Shown here in pieces: positions 1 to 5,526 of a stretch of 5,929 nucleotides of DNA. The number at the start of each line of letters is the position of its first letter. Positions within the stretch are counted from its first letter, which is position 1. This stretch comes from an uncultured Pseudomonadota bacterium (GTDB lineage: Bacteria; Pseudomonadota; Gammaproteobacteria; Steroidobacterales; Steroidobacteraceae), in assembly GCA_903890265.1 (NCBI GenBank), contig CAITAM010000340.1:1-5929 (forward strand), written 5' to 3'. Position numbers and translations under genes: made by a program. The notes below the pieces were generated by a model. That model did not search any database, was not told the origin of the DNA, and saw only the letters and a list, made by a program, of their open reading frames with translations.

Positions 1-807
1 AGCTTCGTCGGCCGGCAGGACCTCGTCGTTCTCGGCACCGAGGATGCAGACAGCGCGCTGTGGGCAACCCTGATCACCGGCGCGCCGGGCTTCACCCGGG
101 CCGCGGACGACCTCGCGAGCGTGCGCATCGAGATGAACGACCCCCTCGGCACGCTCCCGGGCGCGCCGTCGCTGACCGCTCTGCGCGACGACCAGCCGGT
201 GGCCCTGCTTTTCATCGACCTCGCGACGCGACGTCGGCTGCGCGTCAACGGCGCGATGGCCTCGGTCACGGCCGGGGAGCTCGAGGTCCGTGTCGCGCAG
301 GCCTACTCGGCCTGCCCGAAGTACATCCAGCGCCGGGAAGTTACCCAGGGCGATGGTGTCGCAGGCGGGCTGCCGGCCGTTGCCGGGGCGGGCGACGGCT
401 TCCCGGCGTCGCTGCGGGAACGGCTGGCCGGCGCGGACACGCTGTTCATCGCGACGGCGGGCGCCGACGGCCTGCTCGATGTCAGCCACCGGGGCGGCCG
501 ACGCGGCTTCGCGGAACTCGAAGGCGACACGATCCGTATCCCGGACTTTGTCGGTAACAGCATGTTCAACACGCTCGGCAATCTCGTGCTCGACGGCCGA
601 GCCGGGCTTTGCGTGCCCGACTTCGACTCCTCCGCCCAGTGGCTGCTGACGGGCCGGGCGGTCGTCCGCTTCGACGTCGCGGAAGCGGCCGACAGGACCG
701 GTGGCACGCGCCGCTGGATTGAGTTCATGCCCGAGCGCTGGGCGATGCGGCCGTTGAACGTCAGCCGCACGTGGACGTTCGTCGAGAGCTCCCCGTACAA
801 CCCCTAG
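1..807 (+). CDS. PNPOx-family flavin-nucleotide-binding protein (5'-truncated)
   Basis: The frame is open from base 1 to the TAG at 805-807, giving 268 residues; the start lies outside the window. The protein resembles the two-domain pyridoxamine 5'-phosphate oxidase-like family (COG3576 type), built from two FMN-binding split barrels. The end of the first barrel carries the hallmark YSACPKYIQRR at visible residues 102-112. The second barrel runs from about residue 135 to the end, with TLFIATAGADGLLDVSHRGG (147-166), PDFVGNSMFNTLGNL (181-195) and a final LTGRAVVRFDV strand. These are the conserved family blocks. Members are cytoplasmic and bind FMN or a related flavin, but few have a known substrate, so a true role in vitamin B6 synthesis should not be assumed. 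Little sequence appears to be missing if the protein is about 300 residues long. It converges on the TonB receptor, and the two coding regions overlap by 4 bp. The family call is firm; the function is unknown. Confidence 0.88.
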   Translation, partial: SFVGRQDLVVLGTEDADSALWATLITGAPGFTRAADDLASVRIEMNDPLGTLPGAPSLTALRDDQPVALLFIDLATRRRLRVNGAMASVTAGELEVRVAQAYSACPKYIQRREVTQGDGVAGGLPAVAGAGDGFPASLRERLAGADTLFIATAGADGLLDVSHRGGRRGFAELEGDTIRIPDFVGNSMFNTLGNLVLDGRAGLCVPDFDSSAQWLLTGRAVVRFDVAEAADRTGGTRRWIEFMPERWAMRPLNVSRTWTFVESSPYNP

Positions 808-3014
808 CGTGACGCGGACCCCTCGCCCCCGACCGGTCGTGACGACGGCGGTCGGCCGAGTTGCACCGTGGCGGTAAGGCCGATCTGGCGCGGATCGCCG
901 AGCTGCAGGAACGCCTGGTTCGGGAAATCGGGTGGAACGAGGCCAAAGAAAAAGCCGTTCTGCGCGTAGCGTGTGTTGAACGCATTCCGGATCCAGCCGC
1001 TGACGGCCCAGCTGCCGCGCTGGTAGCCCAGTCGCGCGTTGGTGAGCGCGTAGGCCTTCGAGCTCTGGGCGTCGCTCGTGTAGTAGTAGAAGCTGCCGAT
1101 GGCCGAGCCGTCGACGCGGACGAAGGCACCCGACGGATGCGCGTAGTCGAGTGACACCGACGCCTTGTAACCGGGCGCGAACGGCTGGGCCCGACCACCC
1201 AGGGCGGGCAGCGTCGGCGGAAGGTCGTTCGCGAGGTACCGGGCACGGAGCAGGGAGCCGGTGACCGAGAGCTGCCAGCGGGGGCTGATCCGCCACCGGC
1301 TGTCCACCTCGAGACCGAGGTTCTCACCGCTGCCGGCGTTCTGCGTGTAGAAGACGTAGTCCAGCGGGTTCGTCTGCTGCAGCTGTTGCGATGTGTAGAC
1401 CTGCATGCGGTGGCGACGCATGTAGAACAGGGCGGACTCCACGTGCAGGCGCCCGTGGGCGAGATCGCCCTTCAGGCCCGCCTCGGCGTTCCACAGCGAC
1501 TCCGGTTGGTATTCGCGTTGCTCCTCGAGCAGCCCCGAGCCGACGTTGAATCCGCCGCCCTTGTAGCCACGGGACACGGTGCCGTAGGCGCGAAGGCGCG
1601 GTCCGAGGGCGTGGCTACACGACAGGTTGAGGCCCAGCATGTCATTGGTCTCGGTGGGAAACGGCGCCCCGCCGTCGGCCGTGTCCGAGTAATCCGCGGT
1701 GCGACGCTCGACCCGAAGGCCGGCCGAGACGGCGCTGCCATTTCGAAAATCGCGATCGACCGAGCCGTAGAGGGCCACGGTTCGGGCGACGTACTCGCTC
1801 GAAAGCGCGCTACCGCCCGTGCCCGGACCGCCCGTGGGCCCCGCGTCAAAGGCCTGCCACGTGAACGCCTGTGAATCCGCTTCGCGAAGGCGCGACAGGT
1901 AGAGTCCTGCAATCCAGCGCAGCGGATCGGTGGAGTCGTCCGGCGACACGCTGCCGATCCGCAGGTCCTCGGTGAGCGTTCGTCGTTCACGCGTGTCGCT
2001 CTGAAAGTAATCGTACGGCGCGTACCCGGTGGTCGCCAGCCAGTACGCGTCGTTACCCCAGTCGCCATCGAACGAATAGGTCGATCGCAGGCGCACCGCG
2101 CTCGTCACGCTCGTGAAGCGCACGCCACGGTCTGCCGCCTCAAGCCTCAGGCTTGTTGCATCCGAGACCTGCGCATCCCGGCCCGGCTGGTTGGTGTAGG
2201 TGGTGCGGGTGTTGTCCACCGACCACGCGTCGTAGCCGTTGTTGAGATTGACGTGCATCAGGACGAGGTCGGCGGAGAGGCCGTTCGCAAGCGTCCAGCG
2301 AAGTTTGCCGCGCAGCGTCTCTTCGTTAAGTCCGTTGGTCGAATCGCTGTTGAGGTAGGCGTTGTGGCGAAAGCCGTCACTGCGGTACTTCTGCCCGACG
2401 AGACGCCAGCCGGACGCGCCGTCGTCCGTGCCGTTGCCGACGACGAGGCCTGCGGAGCGGGTGTTGTACGTCGCGCCGGTGACCTCGCTGCGCAGCTCGA
2501 ACCGATCGCCGGGATTGGCGGTGCGGACACTGATGAGTCCGGCCAGCGCGTTGGCGCCGTGGGTCGTGCCCTGCGGGCCGCGCAGCACGTCGATCTGCTC
2601 GGTGTCGAACAGCGTGGCAGGCATGCCCGCGCCCGAAAAATCGATGCCGTCGATGAGAAAACCGACGGACGGATTCGGTGCGCCCTGGTACTGCTCGACC
2701 TCGCCGACGCCGCGCAACTGGAAAAAGCGCGGCCGCGACGTGCCCGAGGCCCAGTTCAGGTCCGGAATCAGGCCGAGCACGTCCTCGAAGTGCTGCACGC
2801 CGGCGGATCGCAGCGTCTGCTCGTCCAGTACCGTCACGCTCTCGGGAAGCCTGACCGACGCCGTCGGCCGCAGCGTGCCGGTAACGAGGATCTCGTCCAG
2901 CGCAGTCTCGGCGGGACCCGTGGCATCGCGGGCATCGGGGGTATCGAGGGCGCCGGCCCGTGTTGCCGGCATGATCAGGATGAACAGCAGTAACTGCCGT
3001 AACGGCTTCAGCAT
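804..3014 (-). CDS. TonB-dependent outer-membrane receptor, TPP-riboswitch controlled (putative thiamin-related uptake)
   Basis: This 736-residue protein starts at the ATG 3012-3014. A signal peptide (residues 1 to about 23, MLKPLRQLLLFILIMPATRA) is followed by a TonB box, DEILVTG, at 40-46. The plug domain spans roughly 50-170 and includes IDGID (121-125) and RGPQGTTHGANALAGLISV (145-163). The rest is a 22-strand-type barrel rich in alternating aromatic and polar strands, including YGTVSRGYKGGGFN. Such receptors carry scarce ligands across the outer membrane using TonB-ExbBD energy. The barrel resembles the broad iron-complex group, but the TPP aptamer in its leader points to thiamin or a related compound, as in the thiamin-regulated receptors described in other proteobacteria. 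An upstream in-frame ATG at 3104 lies inside the aptamer and is rejected; the chosen start has GGGAG 7 nt upstream and gives a proper signal peptide. Oddly, 17 hydrophilic residues follow the apparent last strand (GLTATVQL), and the usual terminal aromatic is absent. The cargo is inferred. Confidence 0.92.
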   Translation of the reverse strand: MLKPLRQLLLFILIMPATRAGALDTPDARDATGPAETALDEILVTGTLRPTASVRLPESVTVLDEQTLRSAGVQHFEDVLGLIPDLNWASGTSRPRFFQLRGVGEVEQYQGAPNPSVGFLIDGIDFSGAGMPATLFDTEQIDVLRGPQGTTHGANALAGLISVRTANPGDRFELRSEVTGATYNTRSAGLVVGNGTDDGASGWRLVGQKYRSDGFRHNAYLNSDSTNGLNEETLRGKLRWTLANGLSADLVLMHVNLNNGYDAWSVDNTRTTYTNQPGRDAQVSDATSLRLEAADRGVRFTSVTSAVRLRSTYSFDGDWGNDAYWLATTGYAPYDYFQSDTRERRTLTEDLRIGSVSPDDSTDPLRWIAGLYLSRLREADSQAFTWQAFDAGPTGGPGTGGSALSSEYVARTVALYGSVDRDFRNGSAVSAGLRVERRTADYSDTADGGAPFPTETNDMLGLNLSCSHALGPRLRAYGTVSRGYKGGGFNVGSGLLEEQREYQPESLWNAEAGLKGDLAHGRLHVESALFYMRRHRMQVYTSQQLQQTNPLDYVFYTQNAGSGENLGLEVDSRWRISPRWQLSVTGSLLRARYLANDLPPTLPALGGRAQPFAPGYKASVSLDYAHPSGAFVRVDGSAIGSFYYYTSDAQSSKAYALTNARLGYQRGSWAVSGWIRNAFNTRYAQNGFFFGLVPPDFPNQAFLQLGDPRQIGLTATVQLGRPPSSRPVGGEGSASR
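829..855 (+). terminator. Hairpin downstream of the PNPOx-family gene (possible terminator)
   Basis: The hairpin begins 22 bp after the plus-strand stop. The outer stem is CCGACC (829-834) with GGTCGG (850-855). The inner stem is GTCG (836-839) with CGAC (843-846) around a TGA loop. One unpaired base on the left and three on the right separate the two stems. No T-tract follows, so it is not a textbook intrinsic terminator. It may stop or protect the 3' end of the plus-strand transcript. It lies wholly inside the last codons of the convergent receptor gene. Confidence 0.35.
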
Positions 3015-3110
3015 CCACCTGCTCCCTACGCCGGTACTAACCGGATCAGGTTCAACGGGTTCGCGACACGCGTCGCGTCTCAGGTCTCCGCGAGACCACC
3101 CCAAGGCGTT
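3015..3110 (-). promoter_or_regulatory. TPP riboswitch (THI element) in the receptor leader
   Basis: Read on the minus strand, the conserved TPP aptamer blocks occur in order. GGGGTGG (3102-3096) gives the 5' half of P2. P3 is GGTCTC-GCG-GAGACC. CTGAGA (3083-3078) is the pyrimidine-sensing strand. An extra perfect hairpin, CGCGAC-GCGT-GTCGCG, occupies the variable insertion site. ACCC gives the 3' half of P2. GAACCTGATCCGG (3053-3041) and the P5 stem CCGG-TTAGTA-CCGG follow, then GCGTAGGGAG (3031-3022). P1 is short and its exact pairing is unclear. The GGGAG of the last conserved block is also the ribosome binding site of the receptor, 7 nt before its ATG. Ligand binding would therefore hide it directly, implying translational repression by thiamin pyrophosphate. 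The approximate ends are uncertain by a few bases. Confidence 0.95.
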
Positions 3111-3119
3111 TAAGTTTTG

Positions 3120-3148
3120 AGCGTAGAGGAGTCACCCCGGCAATTCAA
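3120..3148 (-). promoter_or_regulatory. Candidate sigma70 promoter for the riboswitch-receptor transcript
   Basis: On the minus strand, TTGAAT (3148-3143) and TACGCT (3125-3120) are separated by exactly 17 bp. They match the -35 and -10 consensus at four and three of six positions. The predicted start near 3113 falls just before the aptamer, giving a leader of about 100 nt made almost entirely of riboswitch. That position supports the call more than the hexamers do. Confidence 0.55.
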
Positions 3149-3196
3149 GCAAGGTCGTGCGTCGCGGAACGGCGAGTGCGCGGGATCACCATCGCT

Positions 3197-3252
3197 GGCG
3201 GGCAGGCCCTGCCGCCGCGCCGATCGAGTCCGTTGCTGCAGGCCGGCCCTGC
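3197..3252 (-). other. Pair of GC-rich hairpins downstream of the hydrolase gene
   Basis: Two inverted repeats lie in the 140 bp between the hydrolase stop and the receptor promoter. The first, at 3197-3216, is GGCGG + CAG paired with CTG + CCGCC around GCC, with one bulged G. The second, at 3238-3252, is GCAGG-CCGGC-CCTGC. Both share a GCAGG/CCTGC-type core. Neither is followed by a T-run on the minus strand, so they could protect the 3' end of the hydrolase mRNA or act as weak or Rho-assisted terminators. The rest of the 3150-3288 stretch shows nothing I can name. Confidence 0.35.
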
Positions 3253-3288
3253 CAGGAATCGCGTCACACGGGCATGGCCAGCACGGCC

Positions 3289-4158
3289 TCAGGTCAGTGA
3301 CGCCTTCAGCAGGGCAAGCAGCCGGCTCCAGGCCTTCTCCGCCTGGTCGTGGTGGTAGACCCTCGAATCCGTCGGGCACCAGCCGTGCTGGGTACCGGCA
3401 TAGACCTCGATGTCTGCCGGCCGCTGGTTGTCGCTGAAGGCCTTGCGCAGCACGGTCTTGGCGTCAGGTTCGCGCTGGTCGTCGTTCTCGGCGATGGCGA
3501 TCAGGAAGTGCGCCTTCGTCGACGGAATCAGTCGGTGCGGGCTGTCCGGCTGGTCGGTCACGAGGCCGCCGCCGTGGAACGTGGCCGCCGCGCCGACCCG
3601 GGCCGGTGCGGCCGCCGCGGTCCGAAACACCAGCGGGCCGCCCATGCAGTAACCGGTGGTGCCGATCCTGCGCCGCGTGTCGACCGAGGGCTGGCTGTCG
3701 AGGTAGGCGATGAACGCTGCGGCATCCACGGCCACGGTCTGCGGCGTCAGGGACCCGGCGAGCGCCATCAGCGCGGCACGGGTCGGCGGATCGCTGAAGT
3801 CCGGGTGCTCGGGCGCCGTCGGCGCGCGCTGGGTGCGGTAGAAGGGATTGACGACCAGGACGGCGTAACCCGACGCGGCGAGGCGGGTCGCCATCGCCTT
3901 GAACGCCGGGCGCAGGCCGAAGATGTCCGGCCAGATCAGGACCCCCGGGTGCCTGCCGGTGGCCGGATGGACGAAGTACGCGTCCGCGGTACCGTCGGCG
4001 GTCTTGATGTCGACGTCGGCACCGGCGGTGTCCGCGCTGGCGCCGAGGCCCGGGAAGGAGGCCAGCACGCCGGCGCCGAGGGCCATGGCGGTAAAGCCGC
4101 GGCGCGTCACGTCCGACGCGCGTGCCGCGAACTCCTCAAAGTCGTCCTCTGCACACAT
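3289..4158 (-). CDS. Dienelactone hydrolase-family protein with Tat signal
   Basis: This is a 289-residue alpha/beta hydrolase of the dienelactone hydrolase family. The nucleophile motif GYCMGG places Cys171, with the acid likely Asp226 or Asp227 (AENDDQ) and the base His258 (QHGW), the family's Cys-Asp-His triad. PDIFG at 77-81 matches the region that in characterised dienelactone hydrolases holds a conserved Glu, here Asp78. The N-terminus carries TRRGFTA (18-24), then a hydrophobic stretch and an ASA|D cleavage site near 42-43, a twin-arginine export signal, so the enzyme probably acts folded in the periplasm. The classical reaction opens dienelactone to maleylacetate in chloroaromatic breakdown. 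No such pathway genes are nearby, and exported members have no settled substrate. The start is well supported by AGGAGG about 7-8 nt upstream. It ends 274 bp before the receptor start, with a promoter in between, so the two are probably transcribed separately at least in part. Confidence 0.9.
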   Translation of the reverse strand: MCAEDDFEEFAARASDVTRRGFTAMALGAGVLASFPGLGASADTAGADVDIKTADGTADAYFVHPATGRHPGVLIWPDIFGLRPAFKAMATRLAASGYAVLVVNPFYRTQRAPTAPEHPDFSDPPTRAALMALAGSLTPQTVAVDAAAFIAYLDSQPSVDTRRRIGTTGYCMGGPLVFRTAAAAPARVGAAATFHGGGLVTDQPDSPHRLIPSTKAHFLIAIAENDDQREPDAKTVLRKAFSDNQRPADIEVYAGTQHGWCPTDSRVYHHDQAEKAWSRLLALLKASLT

Positions 4159-4225
4159 CGGCGATCCTCCTCACGCTCGCGACCCTCTTGGTGTCACCGG
4201 ACCCGGTAGCACGGGCCCTGAATCC

Positions 4226-4255
4226 ATGATCGCGCGACCGTGAGGTCAGGATCAA
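4226..4255 (-). promoter_or_regulatory. Weak candidate promoter for the hydrolase gene
   Basis: On the minus strand TTGATC (4255-4250) and GATCAT (4231-4226) are 18 bp apart, each matching the consensus at four of six positions. The predicted start near 4219 leaves a leader of about 60 nt. In a GC-rich gap such matches arise by chance fairly often. The 9-bp inverted repeat at 4208-4216 and 4268-4276 brackets it. Confidence 0.3.
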
Positions 4256-4261
4256 CCGGCA

Positions 4262-4281
4262 CGCCGAGCCCGTGCTCGACG
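4262..4281 (-). terminator. Hairpin after the DUF427 gene (possible weak terminator)
   Basis: On the minus strand, CGTCGAGC pairs with GCTCGGCG around an ACGG loop. The stem is 8 bp with one G-T wobble and starts 9 bp beyond the DUF427 stop codon. No T-tract follows. Its position just after a stop suggests a 3' end structure, but termination is uncertain. Confidence 0.3.
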
Positions 4282-4290
4282 CGTCCGGCG

Positions 4291-4572
4291 CTACGCCGTG
4301 ACGGTCACGCCCTTCCAGAACGCGACGCGCCCGCGGATTTCCTTGGCCGCGTCCTTGGGCTCCGTGTAAGACCACGCGGCGTCGACGTTTTTTTCGCCGC
4401 CGACGGTCAGCGTGTAGTAGTTCGCGGTGCCCTTCCACGGGCAGACGCTGGTCCGGCTGCTCGGTTCCAGCAGCGCGGCATTGACCGAGGCGAGCGGGAA
4501 ATAATGGTTGCCTTCGACGACCACCGTGTCCGCCGATTCCGCAATCACCGTGCCGTTCCATATCGCTTTCAT
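4291..4572 (-). CDS. DUF427 domain-containing protein
   Basis: This 93-residue protein is essentially one DUF427 domain. It opens with the family's typical MKAIWNGTVIAESADTVVVE, followed by GNHYFPLASVN (21-31), the signature CPWKGTANYY (44-53) and a C-terminal AAWSYTEPKDAAKEIRGRVA segment (65-84) ending in the usual FWKGV. There is no signal peptide or membrane segment, so it is likely cytoplasmic. The biochemical role of the family is not established. The length is normal for single-domain members. The start is at ATG 4570-4572, with GGAGG 10 nt upstream; the same frame stays open upstream but does not look like protein. It is 109 bp downstream of the DUF1223 gene and 132 bp upstream of the hydrolase gene, same strand. 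The family assignment is secure; the function is unknown. Confidence 0.9.
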   Translation of the reverse strand: MKAIWNGTVIAESADTVVVEGNHYFPLASVNAALLEPSSRTSVCPWKGTANYYTLTVGGEKNVDAAWSYTEPKDAAKEIRGRVAFWKGVTVTA

Positions 4573-4628
4573 CGTGACTGATCCTCCGCTGCCTTCGGTC
4601 GGCGCGCGTTGCCGGCCGTTACCGCGAT

Positions 4629-4642
4629 ACTCGACGTCGAGT
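4629..4642. promoter_or_regulatory. 14-bp perfect palindrome upstream of the DUF427 gene
   Basis: ACTCGACGTCGAGT reads the same on both strands and has no spacer. Its centre is about 64 bp before the DUF427 start codon. Its core GACGTCGA recurs in direct orientation at 4649-4656, 16 bp away. A spacer-free palindrome makes a poor hairpin but a good dimer binding site, so an operator is the likeliest role. CTGACA on the minus strand (4650-4645) is a near-consensus -35 next to it, but no well-spaced -10 is visible. Confidence 0.4.
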
Positions 4643-4681
4643 GTGTCAGACGTCGACCGGGAAAAGAACCGACGACCGGCG

Positions 4682-5470
4682 TCAGCGGACCGCGCACTCG
4701 CGCGCGGCCAGTGCCTGCAGCACCTCGCCCGTCCGGTCGTTGGCGACGAACGTGGCGACCTCGAGGTGCTGGCGATTCCAGTCGGCCGGCAACGGGATGT
4801 CGCGCGCAAATGTCACCTGGCCGCTGGTGAGTGCGATCGGCCCGTAGAACGCGCGCACCACGTGGTCGTGCGCCAGCGTGCTGCCGCCGTTCTCGCCACG
4901 GGTGACCCGCGACGACAGGCCGTTCTCGGTCAGCGCCACGTACAGCGCGGCCGGCGCCGCGGCCGAGCGTGCCGAGGCGGTGACGGCCAGCGAGCCGGAT
5001 GCCGTCGGGCGGGCCTCGATGCGGATGTCCGCCGCCGCGGGCGTGCCGTTGACCTGGCGCACCGACTCCTGGAGGCCGCCGCGCCACGAGCGCAGTTCCC
5101 GGCCGCCGACGAAAAACTGCGGCGTGTAGACCGTCCGCTGGTGGTTGAGGTCCACCAGCAGTGACTGGCGGTCGTTGAAGCGGCGCTGCGCGAACGGGTC
5201 CTTCCAGCCGATCGAGTCCCAGTAGTCGACGTGCAGTGACAGCGGCACGACGTCGGCGCGCGCGTCGAGCGAGCGGGGCAGCTGACTGAGTTGCTGATCG
5301 GCCGGCGGGCAGCTCGAGCAGCCTTCGGAGGTGTAGAGCTCGATCAGCGCGGCGCGCGTGGGCCCGCTCTCGACCTGGCAGGCGGCCGCGCTGTCCACGT
5401 GCCAGGCGAGCGCGGCGCCCGCGACGACGAGGCCCAGACGACGGATCAGCGGGGGTGTGGTGGTGCTCAT
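4682..5470 (-). CDS. DUF1223 secreted thioredoxin-like protein
   Basis: This 262-residue protein belongs to the DUF1223 family, secreted proteins with a thioredoxin-like N-terminal half. Residues 1-30 form a Sec signal peptide (RR at 10-11, hydrophobic core LGLVVAGAALAW, AAA before Cys31). The active-site-like CxxC lies in YTSEGCSSCPPAD at 46-58 (Cys51, Cys54). HVDYWDSIGWKDPFA (80-94) and the RQ and YTPQ (115-118) segments are family hallmarks; the last resembles the cis-proline loop of thioredoxins. The C-terminal half is beta-rich. Two other cysteines, Cys31 and Cys259, could form a structural disulfide. A role in periplasmic thiol chemistry is plausible but unproven. The start ATG 5468-5470 has no strong ribosome binding site. 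The frame stays open upstream to 5806, but that part is arginine-rich and antisense to the VOC gene, so it is not coding. The gene is divergent from the VOC gene. Confidence 0.9.
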   Translation of the reverse strand: MSTTTPPLIRRLGLVVAGAALAWHVDSAAACQVESGPTRAALIELYTSEGCSSCPPADQQLSQLPRSLDARADVVPLSLHVDYWDSIGWKDPFAQRRFNDRQSLLVDLNHQRTVYTPQFFVGGRELRSWRGGLQESVRQVNGTPAAADIRIEARPTASGSLAVTASARSAAAPAALYVALTENGLSSRVTRGENGGSTLAHDHVVRAFYGPIALTSGQVTFARDIPLPADWNRQHLEVATFVANDRTGEVLQALAARECAVR

Positions 5471-5483
5471 GCCAAAGTAGACC

Positions 5484-5526
5484 GCCCGACCGGTGCGTTT
5501 ATCACACGGGGCGATGCCGGTCGGGC
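5484..5526. promoter_or_regulatory. Inverted repeat bracketing a candidate extended -10 promoter of the DUF1223 gene
   Basis: GCCCGACCGG (5484-5493) and CCGGTCGGGC (5517-5526) form a perfect 10-bp inverted repeat with a 23-bp spacer. On the minus strand the spacer contains TGTGATAAA (5506-5498), an extended -10 with GATAAA as the hexamer. A start near 5491 is predicted, about 20 nt before the DUF1223 ATG. One arm would cover the -35 region and the other the start site, an arrangement typical of a repressor operator. No good -35 hexamer is seen. Confidence 0.4.

Noticed and set aside
1..807. Genuine pyridoxamine 5'-phosphate oxidase (pdxH)
   Set aside because: The duplicated barrel layout and the CPKYIQ and DVSHRGG blocks belong to the broader flavin-nucleotide-binding family, not to PdxH, which is a shorter single-barrel protein.
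2253..3120. Long plus-strand open frames opposite the receptor gene (246 and 252 residues)
   Set aside because: They are antisense to a clear TonB receptor, have skewed Arg/Ala/Pro composition and match no family; long shadow frames are expected at this GC content.
3110..3379. 89-residue minus-strand frame spanning the hydrolase 3' end and the receptor promoter
   Set aside because: It covers the promoter, the hairpins and part of the hydrolase in another frame, with no recognisable protein features.
4573..4809. 79-residue upstream extension of the DUF427 frame
   Set aside because: The extension overlaps the end of the DUF1223 gene in another frame and is low-complexity; the family begins exactly at the MKAIWNG start with a ribosome binding site.
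5375..5383. Lipoprotein signal in the DUF1223 protein (AAAC before the mature part)
   Set aside because: The -3 position is Ala rather than Leu/Val/Ile, so the lipobox is poor; a normal Sec cleavage next to Cys31 is likelier.
804..5470. A single four-gene operon (DUF1223, DUF427, hydrolase, receptor)
   Set aside because: The gaps of 109, 132 and 274 bp, and a promoter plus riboswitch before the receptor, argue for separate units; partial read-through cannot be excluded.
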